From assembly GCA_027449865.1 (NCBI GenBank), contig DAIDKV010000195.1:1-56395 (forward strand): a stretch of DNA of 56,395 nt. Direction: 5' to 3'. Source of the stretch: Planctomycetales bacterium (GTDB lineage Bacteria; Planctomycetota; Planctomycetia; Isosphaerales; Isosphaeraceae). The number at the start of each line of letters is the position of its first letter. Positions within the stretch are counted from its first letter, which is position 1. Under the pieces are notes generated by a model, which was given only the letters and a program-made list of their open reading frames with translations, was not told the origin of the DNA and did not search any database. Both the position numbers and the translations under genes were made by a program. Below, piece by piece: positions 28,677-38,010 of this stretch.

Positions 28677-30050
28677 TCAGGCGATCCCGAAGCCGGTCGC
28701 TCCGGTGCCGCTCAGAGTTCCGGTGCCGCCCGTTCCGCCAGAGAACCCCGTGACGCCCGTGGTTCCGGTGGTGCCAATTTCGGTGGTTCCGATCCCGGTT
28801 CCGGTGGTGCCAATTCCAGTCGTGCCGGTTCCGGAGCCATAAGCGGTGCCGATCCCTGTAGTGCCGGTGGTTCCGGTGCCGATCCCCGTGGTTCCAGTGC
28901 CGGTCCCAACGGTCCCTGTTGTGCCCGAGCCATAGCCGGTGCCTATGGTGCCGGTGCTACCCGAGCCGTATCCGGTGCCGGTGCCCGTCGTGCCCGTTCC
29001 TGTTGTGCCCGAGCCATAGCCGGTGCCCGTCGTGCCGGTGGTTCCGGTTCCTGTTGTGCCCGAGCCGTAACCAGTGCCCGTTCCGGTGCTACCCGAACCG
29101 TAGCCAGTGCCCGTGCTCCCCGAACCGTAACCAGAGCCCGAGCCGTATCCAGTGCCGATCGAGCCCGAACCAGCGCCTGTGCCGGTGCTACCCGAGCCGT
29201 ATCCGGTGCCAAGGCCGGATGAGCCCGAGCCGTAGCCGGTTCCGGTTCCGGTCGAGCCCGAGCCGGTCCCGATGCCCGTCGTGGTCGTGCCCTGTCCGCC
29301 GAGCGAGTTGAGAGCACGGTCGAACTGGCCGAGCAGCCCGCTGACGACGGATCGGTCGCTGGCGGCCATCGCGGTGGCCTGAGTCGTCAGACTGTGGCCG
29401 GTGGTCCGCGCCTGGGTTGGCGACGTGCCGGTCGCGGAGACCATTGCCTGGGCCGAGGTCCGCGCCGCGGCGGCCTCGTTCCGAAGAGTCTGGCCGATGG
29501 CGCCGGCGATCCCTCGAAGGTTGTTGGCGGTCGTCGAGGCCGCGGCGGTCGAGGTCGAGGTCGAGGTCTGGCCCAGGTCTTGATTGAACATCGCGTCGGC
29601 CTGGCGGACCTGGCGCGTCACGTTATTCACCAGGTTGTTGTAATCGCGGTTGACCTGGGCCACCGACGCATTCCCCGCTCCGCTCAAGGCCGCCGCATAG
29701 CCGATGTCGAACTGCTGCGTCCGGTGCTGGATCCGGGCGCTGATCTGGTCCACCTTCGACTGGTATTGCGTCTTGAGGCCCGCGACCCCGCCGTTGGAAG
29801 CAGAGGACGATGCTCCCCCGCGCGAGGCCACGCCCGGAGATTGCGAGGCGTTGAGGTGCCCGTGATCCACGCTCGTTCCGTAGAAGACGAGCGGCGAGCT
29901 GTTGCCCTCGGCGCCGAAGTGGTGACGGACGTAAAGCGCGGGGATCAAGGTCGTCCCCACGGTTGAGAGGACGACCCGCTCCTCAAGCGGGTTAAGGTTC
30001 AGACGTGTCTTCATCCGGTTCTTCCGCGAGATCCTCGACGTGCGCGGCAT
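28677..30050 (-). CDS. Planctomycete surface-type protein with Gly/Thr/Ser/Tyr repeats
   Basis: 457 residues from the ATG at 30050, preceded by GGAGGCAGGAGC; the frame extends further upstream. Residues 22-29 read LEERVVLS, the N-terminal motif common to exported planctomycete proteins. Residues about 80-270 are helical and Ala/Gln/Thr-rich, with periodic TQYQSKVDQIS and NNLVNNVTRQVRQAD segments. The C-terminal third (about 275-457) is low complexity, iterating TGTGYGSGSTG-like units. It is probably a cell-surface or secreted structural protein; no enzyme domain is visible. It is paralogous in layout to the next two upstream genes. Confidence 0.8.
   Translation of the reverse strand: MPRTSRISRKNRMKTRLNLNPLEERVVLSTVGTTLIPALYVRHHFGAEGNSSPLVFYGTSVDHGHLNASQSPGVASRGGASSSASNGGVAGLKTQYQSKVDQISARIQHRTQQFDIGYAAALSGAGNASVAQVNRDYNNLVNNVTRQVRQADAMFNQDLGQTSTSTSTAAASTTANNLRGIAGAIGQTLRNEAAAARTSAQAMVSATGTSPTQARTTGHSLTTQATAMAASDRSVVSGLLGQFDRALNSLGGQGTTTTGIGTGSGSTGTGTGYGSGSSGLGTGYGSGSTGTGAGSGSIGTGYGSGSGYGSGSTGTGYGSGSTGTGTGYGSGTTGTGTTGTTGTGYGSGTTGTGTTGTGTGYGSGSTGTIGTGYGSGTTGTVGTGTGTTGIGTGTTGTTGIGTAYGSGTGTTGIGTTGTGIGTTEIGTTGTTGVTGFSGGTGGTGTLSGTGATGFGIA
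28690..29290. repeat. Low-complexity tandem repeat encoding Gly/Ser/Thr tract
   Basis: The C-terminal coding part of the preceding gene is a DNA tandem repeat of degenerate units around CCGGTGCC(G)GTGCCCG and CCCGAGCCGTA(T/G)CCGGT. The register varies from copy to copy, so copy number is likely unstable through slippage. It could also be a site of assembly error. Confidence 0.8.
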
Positions 30051-30399
30051 GCTCCTGCCTCCCTGGTTATGGGTCAAATCGGGCGATGTGCCCCCGCTGC
30101 TCTGAAATCGCTTTGAGGAGCCGGTCCGCGCCCGGGACGAGATGTCGGCGGGCGGGCCAGGCCAGCCGCGGTGGGCGTCTCGATGACGCCGGCGGCCAGA
30201 CCCCAACGGCCCCTTCAGGCCCGCGAGTGCGGGCTGGCTGGTCAGTGAACTACCTAGCACGACCCATGCCGGGGTATACCCAAATTTTCAGGAACGTGGA
30301 TATGAAGTTTCAATCGCACGAACATTTGAACTGTTCATGATAAACTGTAGAGATCCTCATGCGGATGTCGAAATGGGGGGGAAGCCTGGGCGCGCGAGC
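30051..30399. other. Intergenic region upstream of the Gly-rich surface protein
   Basis: No gene is supported in this part of the 438-bp gap. Positions about 30260-30360 are markedly AT-rich and probably hold the promoter of the leftward surface-protein gene. A short dyad, GAACA at 30320-30324 and TGTTC at 30332-30336, could be an operator half-site pair. Confidence 0.45.
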
Positions 30400-30436
30400 G
30401 GGCCCGCCGGCGACCGTGGGGGTCGTCGGCGGGCCC
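30400..30436 (-). terminator. Strong hairpin downstream of the second LExR protein gene
   Basis: A 16-bp inverted repeat: GGGCCCGCCGGCGACC at 30400-30415 and GGTCGTCGGCGGGCCC at 30421-30436, 5-nt loop, one G-U position. It lies 52 bp past the stop of the minus-strand gene ending at 30489 and fits a transcription terminator, although no T run is obvious. Confidence 0.6.
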
Positions 30437-30488
30437 TGAGGTTTCGGCGAGGAGTGGTCGGGCGGAGGCGCCGGTGGGCGAAGGGAGG

Positions 30489-31328
30489 TTACACGCCGGC
30501 GCCCGGGCCGAAGGCGCCCGAGGTTGCGTGGCCGACTCCGAAGGCGGTTCCGAAGCCGTAGGTTCCTTCCTCGGCGTAGGCGATGCCGGTGTCGAACGAG
30601 CTGTGCCCGCCGCCATAGACGTGGGCTCGTTCGGTGATAACGACGGTGGGGCCCGTCGAGCCGGAGTCCTCGATCGCGGCGGCGGCGAGGTTGTTGAGCA
30701 GCGCGGTGGTTTCTTGCTGGAGCGAGGCGAGGAAGCCCTGGATGTCGGCGTTGTCGCTCGCGGCCTCGCCCTGGGCGGTTTGCGTGAGGACTGAGCGAGC
30801 CCGCGCCGTGATGGCGGGAGTGGCCTGACCCGGAGCGGCGATCGCATGCGCCGCGACTCGGGCCGATCGAACCTGGCCGACGAGCGCCGCGCCGACCGAG
30901 GCCATCGTCTGATCGATCCGCCCGACCGAGGCCGGGTCGGCCGCGCGGATGGTTGCGTCGACAGGTGACGACCCGTGTGCGACCCTCGCGGCCTGGGCCT
31001 GGATCTCGGCGACGCCCCGGCCGACGTTTCGTTCGAGGGCGAGGTAGAAGTCGTCGATCCGGCCAAACGCGGCGGGGCCCTGTCCACCGGCCGAGTTGGC
31101 CAGCGCGGCCTGGTACGCGGCGTCGAACCGGACCGTTCGCGCCTCGACCTGGGCGGCAAGTTGTTCGATCTGGACCTCAGCGCGATTCGAGAGCCGATTG
31201 ACCACATATTCGGCATGGGCGACGACGGTATTGCCGCCGCCCGAGAGCTGGACCCTCGACTCGAGGGCTTCCGGCCGAAACCGAGCGGCCTGCGACGGAG
31301 GGAATCGTCGTCGGTGGTTCATGATCAT
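30489..31328 (-). CDS. Planctomycete surface-type protein with LExRxxLS motif
   Basis: 279 residues from the ATG at 31328 (31322 is possible). Residues 22-29 read LESRVQLS, followed by an Ala-rich helical region with heptad character (NRLSNRAEVQIEQLAAQVEA, RIDQTMASVGAAL). The C-terminus from about 225 is Gly/Tyr/Phe-rich (YGFGTAFGVGHATSGAFGPG) but not a strict repeat. The layout matches the two flanking genes: short basic N-terminus, LExR motif, helical middle, glycine-rich end. No enzyme domain is seen; a surface or matrix role is inferred. Confidence 0.75.
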   Translation of the reverse strand: MIMNHRRRFPPSQAARFRPEALESRVQLSGGGNTVVAHAEYVVNRLSNRAEVQIEQLAAQVEARTVRFDAAYQAALANSAGGQGPAAFGRIDDFYLALERNVGRGVAEIQAQAARVAHGSSPVDATIRAADPASVGRIDQTMASVGAALVGQVRSARVAAHAIAAPGQATPAITARARSVLTQTAQGEAASDNADIQGFLASLQQETTALLNNLAAAAIEDSGSTGPTVVITERAHVYGGGHSSFDTGIAYAEEGTYGFGTAFGVGHATSGAFGPGAGV

Positions 31329-31481
31329 CCCCAGGAATTCGGCGGCCTCAATGGGTGGGAACGCGCGGAAGAGGGCGCGGGCTGGTGAGTCGATCGCAAG
31401 AACCATCGTGGCAAATCCGATGCCTCGCGCCCATGAGGTGGCGGGGTTGAGCCGGGGGTTCGGGCTGTGGCGCAAACAGGT

Positions 31482-31509
31482 GGGGTCGAGCGTGTGACCG
31501 CTCGACCCC
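31482..31509. terminator. 11-bp stem hairpin between LExR protein genes
   Basis: GGGGTCGAGCG at 31482-31492 and CGCTCGACCCC at 31499-31509 pair perfectly around a 6-nt loop. It lies 38 bp past the stop of the minus-strand gene at 31548. A TTGCCTTTTT tract follows on the plus strand only, so it would look like an intrinsic terminator in the plus direction. Confidence 0.5.
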
Positions 31510-31547
31510 TTGCCTTTTTGGCTTGTGTCGCGGGAGTGAGGTTCGAT

Positions 31548-32642
31548 TCAGGGCATCGTACCGCTGAGACCGCCGGTGGTTCCGACGGCCCCACCGGTGG
31601 AGCCGATGCCGTTACCGTTGGCGCCGTTGCCGGCGGTGATGGTCGATCCGACGCCGGTGGTGTCTCCGCCGCCGGCGCCGCTGATGGTGGTGGTGCCGCT
31701 CCCGGTGGCGTTGCCCGCGCTACCGGTGCCGTTGACGCCGGAGGCGATCCCAAAGCCCGAGCCGGTGGTGGCGTCGCCGCCGGGAAGGCCGGTGAAGGTA
31801 ACCGTGCCGGTTCCGGTGCCGTTGATGCCGATCTTGCCGCCGCTGTGGCCCAGCGGACCGGTGATCCGGCCGGGTCGGAGATGGACGGGCGGAAGCTGTT
31901 CGGAGGCGATCGCGGCGAGTTCGGCGCGGAGTGGGTTGAAGCTTGCGTAATACTCGGCCCAGAACCGCGAGACGACCGCCTCTTCGGAGGCAAGCTGGGA
32001 TCCGGCGGACGCGGCGAGCTGTCCGGCGGCGGCCTCGGCACGCGTCCCCGCCGAGGAGTCGGGGGTCGCGGCTTCGGCCGCCGCCTGGGCTCCGCCGGCC
32101 GCGGCCTGCACGGTTTCCTGGGCCTGGCGGCCCTCGGCGGGAACACCGGTGTTGATGGCCGTCAGGGCGTTATGAAAGTTGGCGTTGAAATCAGGGATCG
32201 CGGTCCGGAGCAGCGCGCCTTGATGGCCGAACCGGGCCGAGACGCTGGAAATCTGGGCGTGGAACGTCGAGGCGAACCGGCCCATCTGTCGGTCGGCCTG
32301 CGAGGCCGCGCTGTCCACCTGCTCGCTGGCCTGGGCGGACGCCCGCGCCAACCGCACCTGCGCCTGGGCCACCTGTGGACCACCGGTCTCCAGCCGTGGA
32401 GCCGTTCGATCGAGCACCGCGACAAAACGCGCGTCGGCCCGTCCGACGCGCCGGGTCAGCATGTTCTGGATCTGTGCGACCCGTCGCTGGAGAATCTCGT
32501 TGAGGTGGGTCACGGCCCGGAGATAATCGATCTCGGGACGTGCCGCGGCCAGCCCAGCGGTCAGCACGACCCGGCTCTCCAGCGGCTCGACCGCAATCGT
32601 GGCTGTTTTCCGCGCCTTTCTCTCGCCCTGGCCGCGAAACAT
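31548..32642 (-). CDS. Planctomycete surface-type protein with LExRxxLT motif
   Basis: 364 residues. A basic N-terminus is followed by LESRVVLT at residues 21-28. Residues about 35-230 are helical and Ala/Gln/Arg-rich (RAVTHLNEILQRRVAQIQNML, ASAQASEQVDSAASQADRQM), and residues about 270-364 are Gly/Thr/Asn/Ser-rich with GTGTGTV and GAGGGDTTG units. Same layout as the two genes downstream, so the three are likely old tandem duplicates. No catalytic motif is visible. It starts divergently from purB with 321 bp between the two start codons. Confidence 0.78.
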   Translation of the reverse strand: MFRGQGERKARKTATIAVEPLESRVVLTAGLAAARPEIDYLRAVTHLNEILQRRVAQIQNMLTRRVGRADARFVAVLDRTAPRLETGGPQVAQAQVRLARASAQASEQVDSAASQADRQMGRFASTFHAQISSVSARFGHQGALLRTAIPDFNANFHNALTAINTGVPAEGRQAQETVQAAAGGAQAAAEAATPDSSAGTRAEAAAGQLAASAGSQLASEEAVVSRFWAEYYASFNPLRAELAAIASEQLPPVHLRPGRITGPLGHSGGKIGINGTGTGTVTFTGLPGGDATTGSGFGIASGVNGTGSAGNATGSGTTTISGAGGGDTTGVGSTITAGNGANGNGIGSTGGAVGTTGGLSGTMP

Positions 32643-32963
32643 GATGACTCCTTCCGACGGGTGCGTCGGATCTCGTGCGAGGATCGGGCCCGCGGGTTCG
32701 CCGCGTGAGACGCGGTCGGGCGGTGCCGATCGGGAGGGATATCGGGCCGTCTCGCTTCCAGGCGGGCGGCCAATCGGGGCTCCTGGTCGGGCCCCGGAGA
32801 CTGGTATGTCGATTCTTCCACTTGCATAGACGATGCCAAATCCTGCGTGAAGCGGACGGGCTGGGATTGTGGTAGCATATTCTTCCCAATGCCGGGGGCC
32901 TGCCGATCCGCTGCGACGGCGAGGCGGCCCGGCGTCTCACGCCCGCCGCCCGGAGCCTGCTCG
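32643..32963. promoter_or_regulatory. Divergent intergenic region between LExR protein and purB
   Basis: 321 bp with no supported gene. It must hold the promoters of two divergent genes. An AT-richer patch around 32830-32900 precedes purB. No riboswitch or operator was recognised. Confidence 0.45.
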
Positions 32964-34400
32964 ATGGATGATCGCGACGTTTACGACAACCCCCTCATTG
33001 GCCGATATGCCGGTCGTCGGATGGCCCGGCTCTGGTCGCCCCGGGTGAAGTTCTCGACCTGGCGGCGGCTCTGGATCGCCCTGGCCGAGGCTGAGAAATC
33101 GCTCGGTCTGCCCATCTCCGACGAGCAGATCGGCGCGATGCGGGACGCGGTCGAGGCGATCGACTTTGACGCCGCGGCCCGGTACGAGCGCCGGTTCCGT
33201 CACGACGTGATGGCGCACGTTCACGCCTTCGGCGATGCCGCGCCCTCCGCCCGGCCGATCATTCACCTGGGCGCCACAAGCTGCTACGTCACCGATAACG
33301 CCGATTTGATCCTGATCCGATCGGGCCTGGAAATCGTCCGCGACAAGATCGCCGCGACGATCGACGCCCTCGGCCGGTTCGCCGAGTCTCAGAAGGCGGT
33401 GGCTTGCCTCGGCTACACGCATTTTCAGCCGGCGCAGCTTGTGACGGTCGGCAAGCGCGCGACGCTCTGGTGTTATGAGCTGATCCTGGACCTCCGCGAG
33501 ATCGAGCACCGGCTCTCCGAGTTGAAGTTCCTGGGCGTGAAGGGGACGACCGGAACGCAGGCGAGCTTCCTGGAGCTTTTCGGCGGCGACCACGCGAAGG
33601 TCGAGGAGCTGGATCGGCGCGTGGCCGAGGCGTTCGGCTTCGGGGCGTCGTACCCGGTCTCGGGGCAGACGTATTGCCGGAAGATCGACACGCAGGCGCT
33701 GGCCGCGCTGGCCGGACTGGCCGAGTCGGCCCACCGGTTTGGAACCGACCTTCGCCTGCTCGCCCACGAGCGCGAGCTGGAGGAGCCGTTTGAGTCGGAG
33801 CAGATCGGGTCGTCGGCGATGGCGTACAAGCGGAACCCGATGCGAGCCGAGCGGATGTGCTCGCTCGCCCGGTTCGTTCTGGCGATGCCGGCCGCCGCCG
33901 CGCAGACCGCCGCGACCCAGTGGCTGGAGCGCACCCTGGATGACAGCGCCGTCCGCCGCCTCACGCTTCCGCAGGCGTTCCTCGCCGTGGATGCGATCCT
34001 GAACCTCTATCTCGACGTGGTGCCGGGGCTGGTGGTCCGTCCCTCGGTGATCGCCCGGCATGTCGCCGAGCACCTGCCGTTCATGGCCACCGAGAATTTG
34101 CTGATGGCCGGCGTGCAGGCAGGCGGCGACCGCCAGGCGCTTCATGAGCGAATCCGAATCCACTCGATCGCCGCCGCCGACCGCCTGAAGGAAGGCGCTG
34201 CCGACAACGACCTGCTCGATCGGATCCGGTCCGACGCCGCCTTCCCAAAGCTGGACCTTGCCGAGGTTCTCGATCCCTCTCGGTACACCGGGCGATCGGC
34301 CCGGCAGGTCGAGGAGTTCCTCGCGGCCGAGGTTGAGCCGATCCGCCGGCGCTATCCCGGTCCGTATGTGGAGGATCCCGATGATCGGGTACGCGTCTGA
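32964..34400 (+). CDS. purB: Adenylosuccinate lyase
   Basis: 478 residues from the ATG at 32964, with GGAG about 10 nt upstream. The fumarase/aspartase superfamily signature is present as [15 protein letters not shown], containing the catalytic serine of the mobile loop; [14 protein letters not shown] and [16 protein letters not shown] hold the other active-site regions. It catalyses two steps of purine synthesis, cleaving SAICAR and adenylosuccinate with release of fumarate. The sequence is of the longer SSAMxYKRNP type. It is the first gene of a rightward run; the following esterase gene starts 20 bp inside its end, unusual for purB. Confidence 0.96.
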   Translation: MDDRDVYDNPLIGRYAGRRMARLWSPRVKFSTWRRLWIALAEAEKSLGLPISDEQIGAMRDAVEAIDFDAAARYERRFRHDVMAHVHAFGDAAPSARPIIHLGATSCYVTDNADLILIRSGLEIVRDKIAATIDALGRFAESQKAVACLGYTHFQPAQLVTVGKRATLWCYELILDLREIEHRLSELKFLGVKGTTGTQASFLELFGGDHAKVEELDRRVAEAFGFGASYPVSGQTYCRKIDTQALAALAGLAESAHRFGTDLRLLAHERELEEPFESEQIGSSAMAYKRNPMRAERMCSLARFVLAMPAAAAQTAATQWLERTLDDSAVRRLTLPQAFLAVDAILNLYLDVVPGLVVRPSVIARHVAEHLPFMATENLLMAGVQAGGDRQALHERIRIHSIAAADRLKEGAADNDLLDRIRSDAAFPKLDLAEVLDPSRYTGRSARQVEEFLAAEVEPIRRRYPGPYVEDPDDRVRV

Positions 34401-35988
34401 TCGAGCGTCGAGCGCGATCGTTTTCCTCCTCATCGCCGGCCTCGGTCCCCCCATGAACCTGACGCACGCTGGCGAAGGAACGTCGCCCTCCTCGATCCGG
34501 TTCGAGGTTCGCCTGGGCGCGGGCCTGCCGCGGTCGACCGGCCGGTTGATGGTCGTCGTGGCTCGCGCGGAGACGCCCGAGCCCCGGCTCGCGATCGGCC
34601 AGACCGGCCTCGACGCACCCCCCCTGCTCGGCCGAGACGTCAACGACCTCAACCCCGGCGAGACCGCGACGCTCGACGGCCGATCGGCGATCTTCCCAAT
34701 CGATCGACTGGCCAGCCTTCCGGCCGGCAACTACGCCGTCCAGGCCGTTTTGCATCGCAATCGCGATCTCCATTTTCCCAACGCACCCGGCGATCTCCTC
34801 GGCCCCTCGCGAAACGTTCGGATCGATCCGGCCGCCGCCAGCGTTGTCGCGCTCGAGCTGGATCGCGCCCTGCCTGACGAATCGCTCCCGCCCGATAGCG
34901 AGCTGGTCCGGCATATCAGGATCCGGTCGCGGGTGCTTTCCGAGTTCCACGGCCGCCCAATCGACCTTCGCGCCGGGGTGATCCTTCCGCGCGGGTTTGC
35001 CGAGCATCCCGACCGCCGGTATCCGGTTCGGGTTCACATCGGCGGGTACGGAGCGCGCTACGACGAGGTCGACGCGATGATGGCCGAGGGAACCCGGTTT
35101 CGCCGCGCCTGGATGGCCGACGACGCCCCACCCATGATGATGATCCACCTCGACGGAGCCGGCCCGCTCGGCGACCCGTATCAGGTCGATTCGGCCAATC
35201 ACGGACCGTATGGCGCCGCGGTCACCGGCGAGCTGATCCCCGAGATCGAGCGAAGATTCCGGGGAATCGGCCGGGGCGAGGCACGCGTGCTCGACGGCGG
35301 TTCGACCGGCGGCTGGGTCGCGCTGGCGCTCCAGATTTTCTACCCGGATTTCTTCAACGGCGCCTGGTCGTCGTGCCCCGACAGCGTCGATTTTCGGAGC
35401 TTCCAGCTTGTGAACCTCGACGAGGATACCAACGCCTACGTCAATCGACACGGGTTCGAGCGGCCCTCGGCGCGTGAGGTCTCGGGCGACGTTCGATTCA
35501 CGATGCGGCACGAGTGTCGGCTGGAAAACGTGATCGGTCGCGGCGACTCTTACACGCTCTCGGGCAGCCAGTGGGGTGCCTGGAACGCGACCTATGGTCC
35601 GAAAGGCGCCGACGGCCGGCCGGTTCCACTCTGGGATCCAACCACCGGCCGGATCGACCGGGCCGCGGCCGAGCACTGGAAGAAGTATGACCTCCGCCGA
35701 ATCCTGGAAGAGCGATGGGTCGAGTTGGGCCCAAAGCTTCGGGGAAAAATCCACATTTCGGTCGGCGAGGCGGATGATTATTTTCTCAATAACGCCGTGC
35801 ACCGGCTCGACGCCTTCCTTTCGCGAGCGAGGCCGGCGTATGAGGGGTCGATTGCGTACGGTCCTGGGCAGGGCCACTGCTGGCGGGCGATCTCGGAGCG
35901 CGAGATGATGAGGCGGATGGCCCGTCGGATGGCGGGCGGCCTGGGATCGACACCCCCTTCATCGGCTCGGGAGACGGACGTACCATGA
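34381..35988 (+). CDS. Secreted alpha/beta-hydrolase, putative esterase
   Basis: 535 residues from the ATG at 34381, which has GTGGAGG upstream inside purB. Residues about 10-30 form a signal peptide. A beta-rich N-terminal domain (about 35-200) precedes an esterase-D-like hydrolase domain with nucleophile S308 in DGGSTGGW and a catalytic histidine in GPGQGHCW near the C-terminus. The substrate is unknown; the presence of a CE15-like esterase next door suggests plant-polysaccharide esters. Its stop overlaps the next ATG by 4 bp. Confidence 0.85.
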   Translation: MIGYASDRASSAIVFLLIAGLGPPMNLTHAGEGTSPSSIRFEVRLGAGLPRSTGRLMVVVARAETPEPRLAIGQTGLDAPPLLGRDVNDLNPGETATLDGRSAIFPIDRLASLPAGNYAVQAVLHRNRDLHFPNAPGDLLGPSRNVRIDPAAASVVALELDRALPDESLPPDSELVRHIRIRSRVLSEFHGRPIDLRAGVILPRGFAEHPDRRYPVRVHIGGYGARYDEVDAMMAEGTRFRRAWMADDAPPMMMIHLDGAGPLGDPYQVDSANHGPYGAAVTGELIPEIERRFRGIGRGEARVLDGGSTGGWVALALQIFYPDFFNGAWSSCPDSVDFRSFQLVNLDEDTNAYVNRHGFERPSAREVSGDVRFTMRHECRLENVIGRGDSYTLSGSQWGAWNATYGPKGADGRPVPLWDPTTGRIDRAAAEHWKKYDLRRILEERWVELGPKLRGKIHISVGEADDYFLNNAVHRLDAFLSRARPAYEGSIAYGPGQGHCWRAISEREMMRRMARRMAGGLGSTPPSSARETDVP

Positions 35989-37310
35989 AAGCGAATCCGA
36001 GAATCCGCGTGGCCGCGATGGCCCTGGCGATGATCGCCCTGGCCGCCGCGACGGCCAGCGCCCAGTCGGATCAGGCGAACTACGACGAGGCGAAGGTCGG
36101 GAACTTCCCGCCGCGTGACCCGCTCACCACCGCCGACGGCCAGAAGGTCACCACTCCCGAATCCTGGGTGAAGGTGCGCCGGCCGGAGTTGCTCCGGCTC
36201 TTCGAGACCGAAATGTACGGCCGGATTCCCGAGGCGGCCCGGTCGATCCGGCCGACATATCAGGTCCGGTCGGAAGACTCGAACGCCCTCGGCGGCAAGG
36301 CGATCCGCCGCGAGGTCACGATCCGGTTCACCAGCGACCCCGAAGGTCCGCGGATGGACCTGCTCGTTTATCTTCCCAAACGAGCCTCGGCGGCGACCCC
36401 GGCGCCGGCGTTCGTGGGCCTGAACTTCGGCGGGAACCAGACGGTCGATCCCGACCCCGGCATCGCGCTCGGGCGGTCGTGGACGAGGTCCGGCAAGGGT
36501 CTTTCTCGCGAGCGGCACATTGCGGCCGAAAAAACGCGAGGGTCCGCCGCCTCGCGGTGGTCGGTCGAGCGGATCATCGATCGCGGCTACGCCCTGGCGA
36601 CCGCCCATTATGAGGACATCGAGCCCGACTTCGACGGCGGATACCGGTACAGCGTGCGAGCGATCCTCGACCGCGAGGGCAAGGCTCGCCCCGCGGCCGA
36701 CGAGTGGGGCGCCATCGGAGCCTGGGCCTGGGGACTCTCCCGGGCGCTCGATTACCTGGAGACCGTTCCGGAGGTCGACGCCAGGAAGGTCGCCGTGATG
36801 GGCCATTCACGCCTGGGCAAGACGGCCCTCTGGGCGGGCGCGATCGAGCCGCGATTCGCCCTCGTGATCTCGAACAACTCCGGATGCGGAGGCGCTGCCC
36901 TCTCGCGCCGGATCTTCGGCGAGACGGTCGGCCGGATGAACCGGTCGTTCCCTCACTGGCTCTGTGCCAACTTCCAGAAATACAGCGACCGCGAGGCCGA
37001 CCTGCCGTTCGACCAGAACGAGCTGATCGCCCTGATCGCTCCGCGGCCCGTCCTGGTCTGCTCGGCCGACGAGGATCTCTGGGCCGACCCCAGGGGCGAA
37101 TTCCTGGGAGCCCTCGGCGCCGACCCGGTCTATCGCCTGCTCGGCACCGATGGCCTGGCCGTCCACCAGATGCCAGGTCCGTCGCGAGAGAGCCTCGTGA
37201 ACAGCACGATCGGTTATCGCATCCGACCTGGCAAGCACGACGTCACGCCCGACGACTGGGAAGCTTACCTGAACTTCGCCGATCGCCATTTCCACCACGG
37301 CTCACAATGA
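35985..37310 (+). CDS. Secreted CE15-like (glucuronoyl esterase) hydrolase
   Basis: 441 residues with a signal peptide cleaved after about residue 26 (ATASA-QS). The nucleophile lies in GHSRLGKTALWAGA (S275), followed by SNNSGCGGAALSRR, which carries the acidic region of bacterial CE15 enzymes, and a C-terminal PGKHDVTPDDW with the catalytic histidine. Bacterial CE15 esterases cleave ester bonds between lignin alcohols and glucuronic acid of xylan. It overlaps the preceding esterase by 4 bp, so the two are coupled. An acetyl-xylan esterase-like activity is an alternative. Confidence 0.88.
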   Translation: MKANPRIRVAAMALAMIALAAATASAQSDQANYDEAKVGNFPPRDPLTTADGQKVTTPESWVKVRRPELLRLFETEMYGRIPEAARSIRPTYQVRSEDSNALGGKAIRREVTIRFTSDPEGPRMDLLVYLPKRASAATPAPAFVGLNFGGNQTVDPDPGIALGRSWTRSGKGLSRERHIAAEKTRGSAASRWSVERIIDRGYALATAHYEDIEPDFDGGYRYSVRAILDREGKARPAADEWGAIGAWAWGLSRALDYLETVPEVDARKVAVMGHSRLGKTALWAGAIEPRFALVISNNSGCGGAALSRRIFGETVGRMNRSFPHWLCANFQKYSDREADLPFDQNELIALIAPRPVLVCSADEDLWADPRGEFLGALGADPVYRLLGTDGLAVHQMPGPSRESLVNSTIGYRIRPGKHDVTPDDWEAYLNFADRHFHHGSQ

Positions 37311-37750
37311 GGACGTGGTGACCGACGATAGAAATGGCGTCGTCCACGCTCGAATTCCCGATAGCCGATCGCCCCGACCACGCCGCCGAGAAATCCCGCC
37401 AGAACGATCGGCCACCCGAGTCGGGGCGTCGGTCGAACCCTGGGGAAGACCGGGCGGAGCAACGGGGCGGGCTTCGGGTCGATCGGTTCGGGCGGCTCAG
37501 CGATCGCCGCGGACGCATCAACGACCTCCCGCGCCGGATGGGACGAGTCGATCGTCCAGGGTGTGCCCAGCGGTCTCAGCACGGATCCACCGGCGGCTGC
37601 CGTTTCGAGCCGGATCGTCGCGAACGGGTGCCGCATCCACTCCGACTGCTCGACGACCTCCGCGACGATCGCCGGGTCGGATGTCGCCACGACCAGAGAA
37701 TCGGTCGGCCGTCGGGCCTGGCTCCCGCGTTCTTCTGAAGAAATGTCCAC
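37265..37750 (-). CDS. Small hypothetical membrane protein
   Basis: 161 residues from a GTG at 37750 with GGGAG upstream (start uncertain). The first half has DSLVVATSDPAIVAEVVEQSEW, which reads like a folded domain, followed by a Pro-rich linker and a single membrane span near the C-terminus (LGWPIVLAGFLGGVVGAIGY), then a basic tail. No family recognised. Its 3' end overlaps the end of the CE15 gene by 46 bp on the opposite strand. Confidence 0.45.
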   Translation of the reverse strand: MDISSEERGSQARRPTDSLVVATSDPAIVAEVVEQSEWMRHPFATIRLETAAAGGSVLRPLGTPWTIDSSHPAREVVDASAAIAEPPEPIDPKPAPLLRPVFPRVRPTPRLGWPIVLAGFLGGVVGAIGYREFERGRRHFYRRSPRPHCEPWWKWRSAKFR

Positions 37751-38010
37751 TGGGCAATCTCCCGCGTTGGGCGAGCGAGCGAATCCGGCGTGATTCTCGG
37801 CGCTTGCATCTTGGATGCCTGCCGGGAAGCCGGTTGCGGTTTCGTGCCTGAGCCTGGGGTAAAGCTGGGTATGGCCGCGATCTTTCCTGGTTTGATCGTG
37901 CGTCCTGTAGGGATTGGTCTCGTTCTGCCGATAGTCTCGATGGAGCGATGGAGCCGTCGCGTGAGAACGGCCGACGCGCCCCGGTCGCCGGGACCCGGGA
38001 GGAGAGACGG

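Noticed and set aside
28690-29290. Possible second CRISPR-like repeat array
   Set aside because: Units are short, degenerate and multiples of three, lie in a coding frame and lack unique spacers.
32937-35877. Two long minus-strand frames opposite purB and the esterase
   Set aside because: No recognisable segment; both are mirror frames of well-identified genes.
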